Position numbers and translations under genes: made by a program. Under the pieces are notes generated by a model. That model ran no database searches, was not told where the DNA came from, and saw only the letters and a list, made by a program, of their open reading frames with translations. Positions 21,178-34,575 of a DNA stretch of 64,000 bases are shown here, in pieces. The stretch is from positions 1,923,159 through 1,987,158 of the forward strand of contig JAQJVL010000030.1 in NCBI GenBank assembly GCA_035578905.1, given 5' to 3'. This DNA comes from Stictocephala bisonia. Its lineage: Eukaryota; Arthropoda; Insecta; Hemiptera; Membracidae. Every line of letters starts with the position of its first letter. Position 1 is the stretch's first letter.

Positions 21178-22520
21178 TTATACGACAGCAAGTTGATACT
21201 ATAGTATACGGTAAAACCAATGTTGGACCTACTGCAACAGTCTCAAGTAGCGTCTGTCGTATTTATTGTGTTGTAGGATCCGAGTATGCAAAATGAGAGG
21301 CAAGTATGCGCTGCGGCAACGGAGCTAAGTTTGCAGGCGCAAAATATTTTATTCCATATTTATTGTATTCTCCTACTGACTGGGGGTAAACAACAAGTGT
21401 GAAATGTTTACTATAATTACAAAATCTACTTTAAAATATGAGCTCTTTGACATATTTACCAAAATTATAAAAGTAAACTAAATGAAATTCGTTTTAATAA
21501 GTGTCATGTATTTGTACTTCGTATGTAAATTCAGTTTTGAACATTTATGGGACCAAATATCAAATCTAAAATTTAAATTAAAGGTTTTAATGTTAAGAAT
21601 CTGAATATACTTTATGAAGTTAAAACAAAGTGGAGGCTCCACAGCTTTAAAAATCAAAATGGCTGAATACAGTATGGAAACGTATTTTTCAAAATATACT
21701 CAAGTAGGCCATAATATATTTGAGATCAATTGGCCAAATCTATATTACTAAAGTTCTATTCTTGTAGTAAGGTTAGCGAAAAAATAGTGGTGGTAATTAC
21801 AAACTGTGCGAGAGGTTTTTAAAACTAGCGTATCACAAAAATCTCATACATAACCCGTATCCTGCTAAGAGGATTATTGAGGTTACTATTAAATAAAAAT
21901 ATCATACTAATATTTTCACACGTTATCTTACTATGTTAAAGAAAACTTAGTGCAATAAATACTTTTATAGATTTACAAAACAAATCCTCTGATTTATTTT
22001 ATATGCAAACAATTTTCGCTTTAAAATGCTCATTGAAATATATTCTTTTATAATTAGGTAAACAGAGACAAAAATAGTAATAACAAAACATTGAAATTGT
22101 TACAAATTGTCTACATTTACTTGATTGCGTGTTGGGGGATACGGTCGCAAAGCTTATAATAATCTATTTTCACTACACTTAAAAAGCTCATGTTAATTAC
22201 AAGCCCAATGAAAAACAATACAAACACATGTTATCACCATTAATTTTCCCGAACACAGTCTCTAGTTTTTGTAATATAAACATATATAGAAATCATCCTA
22301 TGAACTCGGCGATGTAACTTACATTTTTATAAAAACACGTAGTTAACATTTTTTAATTGTTATTGTCTCTGTTAATGTTTAAATAGCTTTCAAAGCCAAC
22401 CACCAAAATAAGAGAAGGAGTAATAAGAAACATGCTGAGTAGACGAATAAATATTATCTAAATAAAATAATATCTATAGTATTAGTGTTTAAATGTTGAT
22501 CTCACGTCACAGAGTTAAAT
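21178..22520. other. Intergenic, AT-rich
   Basis: No gene, tRNA-like or terminal-repeat structure recognised. Confidence 0.28.
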
Positions 22521-22524
22521 ATAG

Positions 22525-22690
22525 GTTTCGTAACCATTTAACACCCACTTCGCCGATAGAATGGGCAACAATTAACTATGTGATCCATTGTTTGAAACTA
22601 CACTCCGCAATCATATGACTGATCATTTATAATCCACTTATATTTCCAGTGGTTGCAACTTCCCACATAGGTGCGAAAGTGACAAAACAT
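22525..22690 (-). pseudogene. LINE ORF2 C-terminal remnant
   Basis: The minus strand shows in broken frames the same C-terminal motif as 31476-31652: an NxWKYKW-like stretch, a DCG core, then QTMDHIV and a Cys-containing end. This Cys-rich module closes the ORF2 protein of RTE/jockey-type LINEs. It has stops and shifts and no RT is nearby, so it is a 5'-truncated dead copy. Confidence 0.55.
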
Positions 22691-24590
22691 AGTTTACATG
22701 AATATAAAATAACTTAATAATGGTCCGAGACTACAAAAAGTAAATAAGAAATGATTTGTAAATTTATGATAATTAAAAACACAGACATATCTTAGCGTCT
22801 GTTTCATTATTTTGATCTTACTAAAACCCTTATCAGAACCTTATCAGCTTAACAGTGCCGCCGTATATGTATGAGTGGGTGGGTGGATTAATACCACCCT
22901 TTTATCAGCCTTACAAGTTAGGTTTCAAAATTCCATGATATGTCATCTTAAAACTAAATTAAAAGTAATTCATATAAAACCATTCAGGAGTTGGATTTGA
23001 AACTGATTATTTTCAATTTATAGATTTGCTTTTAAAATTAATAAATTTAACTGTTCAACCGTATTTTTTTATCAAGACGGCTTGGCTTGGATTGGTCAAA
23101 ACCTCGTCAATCAGTAATACGATATTTAATAATTAATAATAATCAATAATATTTAATAATCAATAATATATCTTTCAACATTATTAGATGTTCCTCCATT
23201 AACACTGTAATTCATACAACCAATCAAAGCAATTTCCATACTATGTGGACGTTAATAATATGTTCCGTAAAGCACTTATTTGAATCAATAAAATGTATCA
23301 AAATACTATTCCCATTATTTTTTTTTATATGTGAAAAAAGTATTTTCTCCTTCTAAGATTGGATAAAATTACCCAACATAGAACAAACCAAAAAGTGACA
23401 TTCCCTAAAATAATAAACATTGGGTAGTACAAAATTATATTCCTGGATAGAATGATGAAACAAGTAGAGGGTAACTAAAGAAGGAAGACGTATGCCACTG
23501 AATGTTAAAACAGTTACAAAGATAAATCGGTGAAAAGCATGTAAGTGATGACTTGTCAGACGCATGCATTCATGCACCGTGTGCACGTAACATGCATGAC
23601 GTGTCCGCGGCCTCTGAGAGGTGACAGGCGAAGACATCTATGAGGCAGTGTACTAGAGGGTCAAAGGGCATTCAAGGATTTGTTTGTTACATGCTATGAT
23701 TAATTAATTATGTTAATAACTGTACAAATTAATATTAATACAATTATCAAATAATAATATATTATTATTTATGTTTACATAAATATCTGTTGTATTTAAT
23801 TTCTTGGTGATAACGTGGTTACAGACATACTTTTGTATTCTGTCAAACATTAATATGCTGTATTCACATCCAACTCTAGGGCTACGCCCCGCTGGCGTTT
23901 AAAGTTTCAATACTGTATTATTCTTATGGATTTAACTTATTTTTTAAATTAATCATCAGCTGTTAAAAAATTTTTTAAAAATCAATTGAAAACTTTTGAA
24001 ACACACTCAAGGGGGGATATTAGGTTATAGGTATTTTCTATCGATTCTTAATATACCATCGGATTTAAGAAAAGACTCTACTGCCCCAAAACAAAAATTC
24101 ATTGTGATATAGTTCAAATGTTCCGTGAGGCCATAGGCCGAGATCCTTAAATAGGGCTGTTTAATATTTTTCAACTAATAATATTAAATATGTAATATAG
24201 TGACATATGAAATATGTTCTCTACATATTTATTCAAGTAAAGTTACTATTTAGATCGGGTTTTTCACACAAGGTTGATTCGATAAAAACAAACTAAAAAA
24301 ATAATATTTAGCCCTAAACGTGTTTGGAAACTAACTATATTAATATTAACAAGATTGCACATCTAATGAGAACAATAATGCACTATCAACAACAATATAA
24401 AACAAATTAATATTCAATACAACAAATGTTAAAAAAGAGTCGCAACATTACTTGGAGGCACAGAAAGGTTAATATTTAGAAATATTAATAATAATAGTAA
24501 TTAATTATGTATAAATACATATAAAACATATTTTTCATATACTGTATGTGAATTTTGTTATACAAATCATATAAAAGTAATAACTAAACC
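22691..24590. other. Intergenic, AT-rich
   Basis: A GGGTGGGTGG patch near 22875 and a GC-richer 23560-23640 (a 94-residue minus-strand frame without recognisable domains) are the only deviations. I do not support a gene here. Confidence 0.28.
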
Positions 24591-25067
24591 GTTTTAATTT
24601 CAATAGTTGCTCACTTTTTCAATGGAGCATACTCAGCAATGAGCAGCCTCTTATGTTCTTATGTCCTGTGTTCTTCTGTGAACACCTCGTTACATGATAT
24701 TGGGCCCTAAAAAACACCAACGTGTCACCACTCCCTTAACATTTATACATGATCATAAAATATTGACATTTTTAATGAAAATCCCTTGTTAAGTTGATAT
24801 CAATAAAGTATTGATTAGTGATTCATATTTTCAGGGGGCCAGAGATTAAAGTGATAAGACATTTTAGTGACTTTCGGCCTGATTCCGGCTAGCAGGATCT
24901 GTTAAATTTTCTCAACTCAAGCAAACACAACTCTTTAAAACGTGTGTTCAATTTGCAATATCAACAGTTTAAGTTTGACAATTTTTTAAAATAAAAGCTT
25001 AATGTTGATTGGACTTGGTTTCTCCAGTTTCCCGGTGCCGGTTAAATGAACCAAATTTTAGTACGTG

Positions 25068-25075
<8 letters not shown>
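24591..25075. other. Sequence preceding a long poly(A), possible retro-insertion
   Basis: Non-coding sequence ends directly in 43 A residues. That could mean it is the 3' part of a retrotransposed transcript or unknown SINE. No coding frame and no internal polymerase III box was recognised. Confidence 0.25.

Positions 25076-25118
<43 letters not shown>
25076..25118. repeat. (A)43 homopolymer
   Basis: 43 uninterrupted A residues, either a retrotransposition tail or slippage-expanded microsatellite. Exact length is unreliable in most sequencing. Confidence 0.9.
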
Positions 25119-25121
<3 letters not shown>

Positions 25122-25594
25122 CTAAGAAATCAAAATTTCCCAGAACAAAATCTACAAAATGGCGGATCAACACGATTGTATTGGAAACACGTAATTGTCA
25201 GCTTATCCGTTTAACCGTTGATCTTGTGGAGAATATATTCAAGATTCCATACCAATCCGCTCCGTAAACATAGATAAATAATTTGTTCACATTGTAAAAC
25301 AAAAATAAAGTGATCTAAGTGTTTGAGAATGAATACACATATTTAGTTACATAAACGTAATTTTAACTCACTTATTAATACAAGACAGAGGAGGAAAACA
25401 GTTCACCCCAATATGGATTCAGAGAGGGAAGAACGTCTTAAATAGTTTCATGTTTAATTAATGACATTAATATTTAACTTCGTTAAATTATAAAAAATAG
25501 TTTAAAATATATCAAAGTTATTCTAAAATTATTTTACCCTTTTAATTATATCACTCATTCCGATCAAGTATCAGACGTTCAGAGGTATTTGTAA
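25119..25594. other. Intergenic, no gene seen
   Basis: AT-rich spacer between the poly(A) tract and the CpG-rich island. Confidence 0.25.
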
Positions 25595-25780
25595 ATGGTA
25601 TTTCACGAGGCGCGTGGCAACAATGAGTTGGGCGAGTTGTCGCGTGCCGCAACCGCATGACATGGTTTGCTAAGCGCTTTACGAACCGCAAGGCGCGCGG
25701 CCCATCAATCATACGCGCGCCTGTCAGTCGCTCTTGATTCGGCGCTTAGAACGTGTCCGTTCAAGTTGAAAGGTGAGGAC
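25595..25780 (+). promoter_or_regulatory. Candidate CpG-rich promoter and 5' non-coding exon
   Basis: A GC- and CpG-rich island (GGCGCGTGGC, GCGCGCGGCC, ACGCGCGCC) stands out in AT-rich DNA. Near its end CTGTCAGTCGCTC holds TCAGTC, a fit to the arthropod Initiator. About 45 bp further CAAGTTGAAAG|GTGAGG is a good splice donor. This fits a TATA-less promoter with a short untranslated first exon on the plus strand. The gene it would feed was not identified. Confidence 0.35.
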
Positions 25781-26360
25781 CTGGGAATTATTGTTGGAGA
25801 TTTTATTACAGCAAAACAAAACACTATCGTGAAGGGAAAAATCCAAAAAGGATCTGTGCAAGGGCCTGAGACGTTCGAATAACAGATAAAATTATACAAC
25901 GATATAATAATATGACATAAGAACATTTTTAATGTATGACTAAGGATTTAATTTTAGAGTGTATCAATTATCAAATGTTATTATTTTAAATAAATTATTG
26001 CTTTTTGAGGTTTTTTTTACTATAACAGAATTGAATTCATGTACTTAAATTTCGATCAAACATTATATGAAGAATATTACTCAAATATTAAATAATTATT
26101 TTTTGTATAGCATATTATGAGAACTAAGAAGCATTTAAAAAATGTTTAAAAATACATTTTGTTTCTTTTTGACTCACTTTAATTTAAAAATGTTTAAATG
26201 TATGACTCGTGCATGACAACATTAGCTAGATTGAATGTTTTTATACCTAAAAGTTGGAAAAAACAAAAACAAATCACTTTTATTGAAATATCAACATATA
26301 ATACTTACTTAAACAACGCAAGGCCTAGATACAACTAAACTAATCACTGTAGGCCTAAAC
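25781..26360. other. Intergenic or intronic, AT-rich
   Basis: Would be intron 1 if the candidate 5' exon upstream is real. No exon recognised. Confidence 0.25.
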
Positions 26361-26366
26361 AGCAGA

Positions 26367-26398
26367 CCACACACGCACACGCATGCGCGCGCGCACAC
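26367..26398. repeat. Alternating purine-pyrimidine tract (CA/CG)
   Basis: Reads ACACACGCACACGCATGCGC then GCGCGCACAC. About 30 bp of alternating purine-pyrimidine with a CG-rich centre is a classic Z-DNA-prone sequence. Confidence 0.7.
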
Positions 26399-27590
26399 TA
26401 ACAGCTCTAGTAACACTATATAAATAAAACATTAAAACAATCCTAAACTGGTTAATGAGACTGACACAACTCTCTAACGGCTACCCACTTCCTGCTGCCA
26501 CACGCACACAGTCACAGAGTAAACAACATCGGAATTATTAGGTTCTTCCCCTGACAATATGGACTTGTCAAGTTGTTTACTAGAAAGGGAATCTTACCTT
26601 ATGTCTCCAGAGTTATCAGGTTATTTACCGCAGTATTTGTCAATCAATATTACATGAATGCCAACAAATCTAAATATTTCATTCTTCTATTCACTCTCTC
26701 CCGTATGAAAATTTCTTTCTCTTTCGTAAGACTTTACACTAACCAACCAACTCAGTGTGTGTGTGAAATTATTTAAGTAGGGGGAAATTACAACATTTTG
26801 AACTGTGTGGTAAATCCACAATTTACGACGCTGCCAATACGCATAAAGACAGACGACCAACGAATTTACTTACTTAAGTTATTTATTGAAATAACCAACA
26901 GGAATGCCCGTAGGCGAGGAGCAAATTTGTAATCTTCAACCGTCTTTGGTTTGCAAGACGCCGTTAACTTTCCTTCGACGTTAAAAATACAACCTCATGA
27001 GCAACAGTTCAGAGATCAAACCCGACTGGACATAGTGTAATAAGGAAGATGACGTCACCAGGTCACTTTCCCGCGACCAGCACGTCCTTAGGTCCTGGCT
27101 GCCAGATTCCAGCCTACTACTGGAGGCTACGACTGGAATGCTAAACTAAGAGATTTATTTCCCCACGTGCTACGTACCACTATTTGGAAACGTCCATAGC
27201 TTTGAGCAATGAAGTGTTTGGACGTGAATCAATGTTTGGTTTGTGGTTCCCCAAGGAAGAGATTTAGGTAGAAAGTAAGACTTTCATAACCTCAACTAAT
27301 CATGAAATAGTCAAAACCATGTAATTTTGTTTCAATGGTTTAATATTCGTTTCTAGACTGGCAACCAATAAGAAACTAACCAGCTGATGGCTAACGTGCT
27401 TTTTCGGGATTTTTGAAACAGCTGTTGCCAAGCTTGTTTCGATCTTAGACCACTGACGTTTCGTCACGTCAAGACAGTTTCTTCAATTTGAAAGATTGAG
27501 TGGCCAATTTAATAATTAGTCAAAGTTTATCAATTTGAATTTATTAGTACATTTTAAAGTTGAGCTTATCCAATGTGTACTGATTTAGCC
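26399..27590. other. Intergenic with a GC-richer block holding CRE and E-box matches
   Basis: The block 26930-27200 is GC-richer and contains a perfect TGACGTCA (about 27049) and CACGTG (about 27161). No exon or open frame was recognised. It might be a regulatory region, but two short matches are weak evidence. Confidence 0.25.
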
Positions 27591-27594
27591 GAGT

Positions 27595-27830
27595 ACAAAC
27601 GCGCATTAACTTAATACGCAGATGACCCGGATTCGATTTCCGTGTGAACAAGAAGCTTTTATCCCAGTGCAAATCCAGTGGTTCGAAAGACACGTTAAGC
27701 CGTTGGCCTCGTCTTTGCAGACGAGGTTATATAAGTGGGAATTTCTCATCACAAAAAGCCATACAATATGTGTGATTGTATATACATACAAGTCAAAGTA
27801 TTTTTCACATAAAGTTGGTGAATGACAAGG
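27595..27830 (+). mobile_element. tRNA-derived SINE, family C
   Basis: The head contains a B-box-like GGATTCGATTTCC, followed by GTGTGAACAAGAAGCTTTTATCCC. The body reads CACGTTAAGCCGTTGGC and a perfect 8-bp stem, CCTCGTCT-TTGC-AGACGAGG (27707-27726), then TATATAAGT. This layout is, from memory, that of a SINE type common in insects. The A-box end is degraded. It is not a functional tRNA. Confidence 0.58.
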
Positions 27831-30800
27831 CATGGAATTAGTGAGGTTTGCATCGTGTTGTTCGTGGAACTTTCAATAAAACCGGTCGTTCCAATTGAAT
27901 TTTACTTTTACTATTCAACCCCTGTGACGTTTCTCAATGGAGTTTAAAGTATGAAATGTCAGTATAAATCATTTAATGCCGGGGAGTGCCAGAAACATTT
28001 AAATTCATTTTAGGACTTGAAATACAAAATATTCAGATAGTATTGTAAAAGCAAAGATTGCTATCTAGCGTTAAATATCACAACTAACTGATGTGCGGTG
28101 TAAAAAAATAGATCAATCGACATAAAATCAAACCAGCTGTTTCAGACAGTAGAACAGCTGTCACTACACAATTCTTTAATGTTGGAGAGATGGGCAAGAT
28201 ACCAACAGTTGTTGTGGGCGACTTGAGTGGTCGCATGTTTAGGCAGTATTGGTGGGCTGCCAAGAGTTAAGTCGGCCATCAGTGTAAGCCTACATGAAAG
28301 AGATTCTATTACGATAAAGCTTTTACCAGTACATGATCAGTTATGTATGTATCGTGATTCTCCTTTAAATAAATATTTAAATCAAGTTTACAGTCGAGTA
28401 TTTTGTTTATGAAAATGTTGATTATACTAAAAGAAGACTGAAATAAATTATGTAACCATTTTACATAAGGATCTTTTTGTTATTTATAGAGTTACAAGTT
28501 AATAAAGAGCTTTTTAATAAGTATTAACGTTGAGACCCACCAAAAAGGAAGTTGAGCTGAAACGGAGAATGGCTCACGGGCGACACTCGGAGGGTAGCTG
28601 GGTGGAAACATGACAATTTACTGCAGAAAGTAACAAAAGCCAGGCAGAAGGCCACAAGAGAAGTAATTACAATGAAAATACAATATATTTACTTTCAGCG
28701 TATTTTTTACTTTTTATTTTTAAAAGGCGTGCCTTAAATAAGGTTTTTTGTTATTACCTTTTGATCATACTGCTTATAGCAAGTTATGGCTAAATATTAT
28801 AATTGCTATAAGTATGACTAAAAATATATATGTACGCTATTCCATAATTATTTATGTACTTGCTTTTTATTGTGAACTTTCATAATATTGTAGTTTCTAG
28901 TATTTTATGCTACTTGCACGAAGCACCTATTGTACTGCAAATAATGTCCATAGGCCTACTCCACACTTTTTACTTGCCACGCATTCCATTATTAGACAAA
29001 AGACAATGTCCTTGGATATATAGTTGAAGTAAATTTTTAGATGGTTATTTATGTATGCGAAATTTACCAGATAGTATGCATTACAATTTTTAACAATAAT
29101 GTTATACAGTCAGCTGTTATAACATCGAAATTATATAAACTCGCTCGATTTTCCCTTACTGATCAAAAGTAAAATTTATGAAGATTAAATCCAAAAGTTA
29201 TAAGCCCAATGAATATGAAATTGTATGTGAATAGACATCTTGTATCAAAGAAGCTCACAAAGAACGGATTAAAAAAAAGTTATTTCTAATTATTCTTTTT
29301 CAAATTAAATTTTTGAAAGGTAGACATAGCCATTAAAATAACGTATGATAGTTCAACATTCAATTTAAAAGAATAGCTGATTAACAAAAACAGTGCTAAA
29401 TATTTGTTTCATAGCTTTACGTAATTTACATATAATACAGTTATCTACATTTATATCATAGATGCGCACTACGAACGGATTGAAAAATGTACATTACTAA
29501 GGGATAGAACAGCCCTTAGCGTTTCGAGTTATTGGGTTGACACTCGAAGTGAGCAGGGTTGTCTTCTAGGGGTGCGATATAATGAAGTGATAAGTAGAGT
29601 TGATTTTTTAAATGATAATTCATAGGCTTACACAAATATAGATTGTTAACGAGTGACACCGAGAGTGTGACATTTGTCGTCTGTCACTCGCGGGGGTGTA
29701 CATGCAAGATAAACTTTATGCCCTAAATACCCAGGAATTAATAAAAAATAGTCTCTCTTTCAAGTTTTAGCTACACGAATGTTCATGGTAAAGTTCTTTA
29801 TTAAAATATATTTTAAATTAAAATAATTTGTGAAGTTCTCACTATATTCAATAATGACTCTAACACCTTTCAAAGTATTAATGTTGACCAGCAAAAAGGA
29901 AAATTAAAAACAGGCTTAAAGAACAAAAAGCGCAGTTGAGTACGGACTGAATGAAAAATCAGCAATGTCAGATCTTGCACTTGGAGAAAGACATAAATTT
30001 ACTAAATTTGTAATTCTAAAATAACTTCACTACAACCTATATTTAGCTACTTTTGAAACATAATGAATGAATTACAAATAATGAATTCACAAATACAAAA
30101 CTCCCGTTTATATATTTATTATTTAACAAAACCTGTATATATTGGACTTAATTAATTTTTAAATCTACGATATTTAATGGAATATACTGCTATAATATTT
30201 GCATACAAATATTTCAATTTCAATTTGTTAGTGTGCGCAGATTTCTGCTTTGTACGTGAAAGACCTCACAAATTATACTGAGCATTTTTGAAAGAATTAT
30301 TTTAATTTGAAACAGAAGAATGCTATTTAAAACATTCCAAGTAAATTTTTACTTATTTCATCATTCATTGAAAAGTTATTTGTTTTCTACAACAGTTATA
30401 CATCGCATTCAATTCAACCCTTGCGAGTGATAGTATACATTGAATACAAACACCCCTAAACACTTCATGGCTTCAAGTTGGTGTAAAGCTACTTACATTT
30501 CTAATCTGAGGCTGACAATATGTCCAAGGGTACTTATCATGTGTTGACAACTCGTGGTTTAGAGTAAGTGAGATGACAGAACTTCCGAGAAAGTAGCGAC
30601 TCAAGTGACCCCAGGGTATGACCACTTCCTTACCCACATACCTTAGGCAGTACAAGTCTTACGTCAGTACGTTTTATAATGTACAGTGCGTATTAAAAAC
30701 TCGTACAAGTCTTACTTGTTTCCTGCAGGACGGTGCATGTTTTCACCCGATAATTAAAACAACTCCATCGTATGGTTATCGAATTCTGGATAATTCAGCC

Positions 30801-31085
30801 TTAAATCAAGTTACATTTCCTTACACAGACATCTTGTTTTTTGTCGTTTGATTTTTATGATAGATTTTTAAAATTACATTGTGAAATGTATCATCATTTT
30901 GTATCAGATATTATATTTTTCTATTAAGTTAATATTGGAACATTTAAAATGGCTATTTATGCACTTCAACATTAAAATGTCAATTTGTATATTTCGTCAG
31001 GAAACATATCCGTTACTATCCAAGAGAGTCGAACCGAGTCAGGCCTTTTATAGTTATTGCCAGGCTTAGATGTACAGGGCCCAGG
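27831..31085. other. Long AT-rich intergenic stretch
   Basis: No gene, tRNA or bounded repeat recognised across ~3.2 kb. Small ORFs here (for example around 28227-28412 and 30618-30851) have no recognisable domain. Confidence 0.3.
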
Positions 31086-31376
31086 TAGGGATGGCAAATA
31101 TTTTCAACATATCGATATATCGAATGGTCGATATACCACAAATCAAATATCGATCTAACGATAATTTCGAAAGAAAAATATCAATATGTCGGGTAACCGA
31201 ATTGTAAATGATTTATCTATTTAAAATTATGCACTAACTCTTACGTGATGACCAAAAATACATTCATTTGCTGTCACTATTTGAATAGCCTTCTGAATGT
31301 AAAAAATTATGTACATTTTTATACACGAAACAAGTTGTAGTCTGTGGGGTTGAATGAAAAAGATTCATTCAAGCCC
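31086..31376. mobile_element. hAT-type CGATATATCG element, one-ended copy
   Basis: Begins TAGGGATGGCAAATATTTTC, then CATATCGATATATCGA. The interior (GCACTAACTCTTACG, ACGAAACAAGTTGTAGT, GGGGTTGAATGAAAAAGATT) is the reverse complement of the right half of 15754-16455. The distal end and its target duplication are missing; the match stops near 31376. Confidence 0.7.
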
Positions 31377-31475
31377 ATTATCGGTGTCTTAAAAGAACAA
31401 ACAATTCCTAAAATTGATGGATAATAACAAATCAGGAAAACAGTAGTAGGTGTCACAAACTAACTAAGTGATATT

Positions 31476-31652
31476 TACTTCACCTTCCCCGTAAGGAATG
31501 GACTATGTTGAGTCGCTTTCGTACGAGTGTGAGGAGTTGCAACAACTGGAAATATAAGTGGGGGAATGACAAACGATCTGACATGTGATTGTGGCATCGA
31601 AGTTCAAACTATGGATCACATAGTTGATGAGTGCCGGTTGCGTTCTTTTCAA
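31476..31652 (+). pseudogene. LINE ORF2 C-terminal remnant
   Basis: Reads KEWTMLSRFRTSV, NNWKYKWG, LTCDCGIEVQTMDHIVDEC across one frame change near 31560. This is the conserved C-terminal Cys/His module downstream of the RT in RTE/jockey-like LINEs. The RT itself is absent, so it is a strongly 5'-truncated insertion. The next residues are followed by a stop at 31652. Related to 22525-22690 on the other strand. Confidence 0.65.
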
Positions 31653-32140
31653 TAAGCAAATGTCGAATGGTTGTGAAACATTGATTAACCTCTGTGACGG
31701 AATATCAATATATAAATACTAATACACAAATACTTTGTACTTTAGTGTTTTATTATTTATATATTTAAGTTGGACCAGTTTTTCATTTTTTTCTTTTATT
31801 TTCGTAGTTGGCACTGCAAGCCGCACCATATATACATAGTTTATTGACTCCCTGCCTGTAAATTATATTAGTGATAGATTATATCTCGTGTTCTGTTCCA
31901 TACAGCAGCGTTTCGAAGACATTTGCTTTTATAGCTAAGTTAACACAAGCCATTTCCATGTTAAAATCATAAATAGACATTTAATTTGCATTAGATTGAT
32001 AAAGAGCAATTACAAAATATGAATAGCTAATAAATGTGTTTGTACAATCGCTCCGAATGGGCCAAAAACTAACTCAAATACACATTATGTCAGTAGGGTA
32101 TTTGCAATAATTGTTTCATATGTACTACTCGTTTTTCGTA
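31653..32140. other. Intergenic, no gene seen
   Basis: AT-rich. It may include the 3' UTR of the LINE remnant. Confidence 0.25.
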
Positions 32141-32205
32141 ATTTTTTTAGATAAAAGAGAGGTCTATCTTCTCTTTAAACTTACTTTATCCATTCTTTAA
32201 CTAAG
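32141..32205 (-). mobile_element. SINE family D, tail fragment
   Basis: T-run then AAAGAGAGGTCTATCTTCTC and TTACTTTATCCATTCT resemble the 3' part of the SINE at 34576-34803 (AAAGGCCGATCTTCTC, TTACTCTACCCATTCT). Head absent. Confidence 0.45.
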
Positions 32206-33423
32206 ATTTGTTTAAATTAGATAGTAAAATTAGATTTGTTAGCGTTGTTTAACGCATAATTTCTCTAACTCATTACACTTTCTTTCTTTTTTAATGGTTT
32301 GTATTTTAGAATCTAGAAAACCCAGTCCATAGAAATATTACTGCTCACTATGTAAACACTAGCTCTGGAAATCAACGGGTACGTTTTAAAATAGATCTAC
32401 CATGTTTGAAAACCACGTTGTATATTGCTTACTCTCCAGAACTGGTCTTAGTTAACTCATAACTACAACAATTATAACTAGACTAGTTAAATTTTATGGA
32501 AAGTAAGACCTGATATACATCGGTAGGCTTCAACGAATTTTTATATCGTTGTGAACCTCCACTATTTTTATTTGAATACTTTTTACAATTTTTTCATATA
32601 GTTGAACGATTTTCATCCCTTTTTTAAAAAAATGGGGGCTAAGAGGATAATTTTAAATTTTCAAATAGCATCCCTTTCATCACTGTCCTACGACATTTAA
32701 AGCGGGATTTGGAATAGAAACACGACCTAAACAAATCTCTTAGATTAACAGCTAATAAGAAATAAGACCTTAATATTTTTTAATGCATTTAAATAAGTAT
32801 GGTGGAGGTTTCTCAATCCTTTAAGATTGTACTGGGGTATATCAGAACTAGTTTCCACTCAATAAACGAACATAAAAAAAACCAACACCAAAATGTATTA
32901 GTCTACGTAACCAGATATAAAAGTCATCATTCCGAAATTGGTCTCGTAAAATTGTCTACCGCCAACTTTTTATGGCTTTTTAGAAGCTGCAACGCTTTCC
33001 AATGGTTTGATTTAGCAATTATATGATCATAAAACAGAGATTCACTACGATCACCATCTTGCTCCTGGCATCCAGTAATTACACATTCTGTGTGGTTTCA
33101 TAAGCAACGATACGTGGACGGTCCGAAACGACGCTGTGATGATTCAGCTTCTTTAGCACACAGGATCATCACTTGATAATTGATACCAGTGGCCTGAAGG
33201 ACGATGGGGTGACGCCTCCCTGTCAGCCGGACTGGGGAAGATGGAGTGTTGAGAATGATGATGATTCAACGAGAAGACTCAGACCTTTACCGGCAATCAA
33301 GTTGTAATACATTAATAATTCTACCGGAGGGTTGTTTTGGAAATGGATGCAATCTGAGCTATAATCACTCAGTGTGAGATTGTCAGTTAGTGAGTGTCTT
33401 AAGCAAGTAGAAGATTTGAAAAG
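32206..33423. other. Intergenic, no gene seen
   Basis: A GC-richer patch at 33060-33260 has no sustained frame. Nothing else recognised. Confidence 0.25.
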
Positions 33424-33695
33424 CCACTGGGAAAAACAGAGGCCTACAGGTCTACACTTTCTTATGGCTACAGCGAACGCCTAAGTGGCAGTTATATGGA
33501 GATTACAACTAATGTACATCTTTATACATCTATTATAGTCATAATTACTACGTTTATACTTGAGGGTTAGGGGGGAATAAGGGAGGAACTGACAAGGTGC
33601 TAGTCCTGTCATCCGCATGGCAAAACGAAGAAATAGCTACTCGACACACATTTAGCGCACTATTGGATGCGATCCCTGTCTATTTATTCTATGAG
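33424..33695. repeat. MITE of the CACAGAGAA family, diverged copy 3 (inverted)
   Basis: Contains AAAACAGAGG, CTTTCTTATGGCTACAGCGAACG, GTACATCTTTATACATC and GCATGGCAAAACGAAGAAATAGCTACTCGACA. These are reverse-complement counterparts of blocks in copies 1 and 2. Termini are degraded. Non-coding. Confidence 0.55.
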
Positions 33696-34570
33696 GAAAG
33701 GCAAAACATGTTCGGACATGTAAATTCAAGCATTATCTGTGCTATTTGTTGTCTTAAATCCATAACTAATGATATTCAAAGTGAAAAAAGTCAATTCAGC
33801 CTAACCCATCCAGATTAAATTATATTTAAGAGGTTAACTAAAAAAAGCACAATTTTTGGCCTAATTTTGCTTCAATAAAAAGGGTTTTTATTCTTTTCCA
33901 GCCTTCTTAACACCCTCTTGCCTTAAACATGTTAATATCTACGTCCCCTTTAATTGTTCTGAATCATATTACCTTCGAGGAAGGAATTTAACGAAAAATC
34001 CTATTTACAGTCTTAAACCATATTTAGCAGCAGTCGAATACTTGATTTTCAATCACGTTTACCTTAATTGTCCGCGCACAATCGTTCTAAAATTCCGATC
34101 TGTACATATTATCTCAAGGGATTATGTATGGTATGACTAATGAACAGTTAATTCATTACTAACTCTCACGTTGTTCAACTTGTGATTTGTTTATTAGGAT
34201 AAAGTCTATAACCACATCCTCTAAACCTAAAGAACAAAAGTTACCGGTAAGAAAATAATGTTTGACTGTTAAATTGACCGAATCAGGGCCTAGACATTGC
34301 TCAAGATTAACAGGGTAACAAGGCAGTAATATTAATATAAATATTATTGGTTAGCAGGTTTTCAGTTTGCCATTTATTTGAGCATTTGATTAGTGACTAA
34401 TTCAGAAAAGGACAATCTCACGTACAATCAGCTTATGTATCATGTACATTAAATGAATATAACGCTTAAAACACAAATGTGTGCATATTCTACTTTTAAA
34501 ACAAAGTTTAGTTTTGTGTGATTCTGTACTATCTGTATAGATAAACCTAATACTTTCCTTTAGTTTCAAG
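33696..34570. other. Intergenic, no gene seen
   Basis: AT-rich spacer, no gene recognised. Confidence 0.25.
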
Positions 34571-34575
34571 AAATC

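Noticed and set aside
23353..23637. 94-residue minus-strand ORF in a GC-richer patch
   Set aside because: No recognisable domain, no splice or promoter context; composition alone is not enough.
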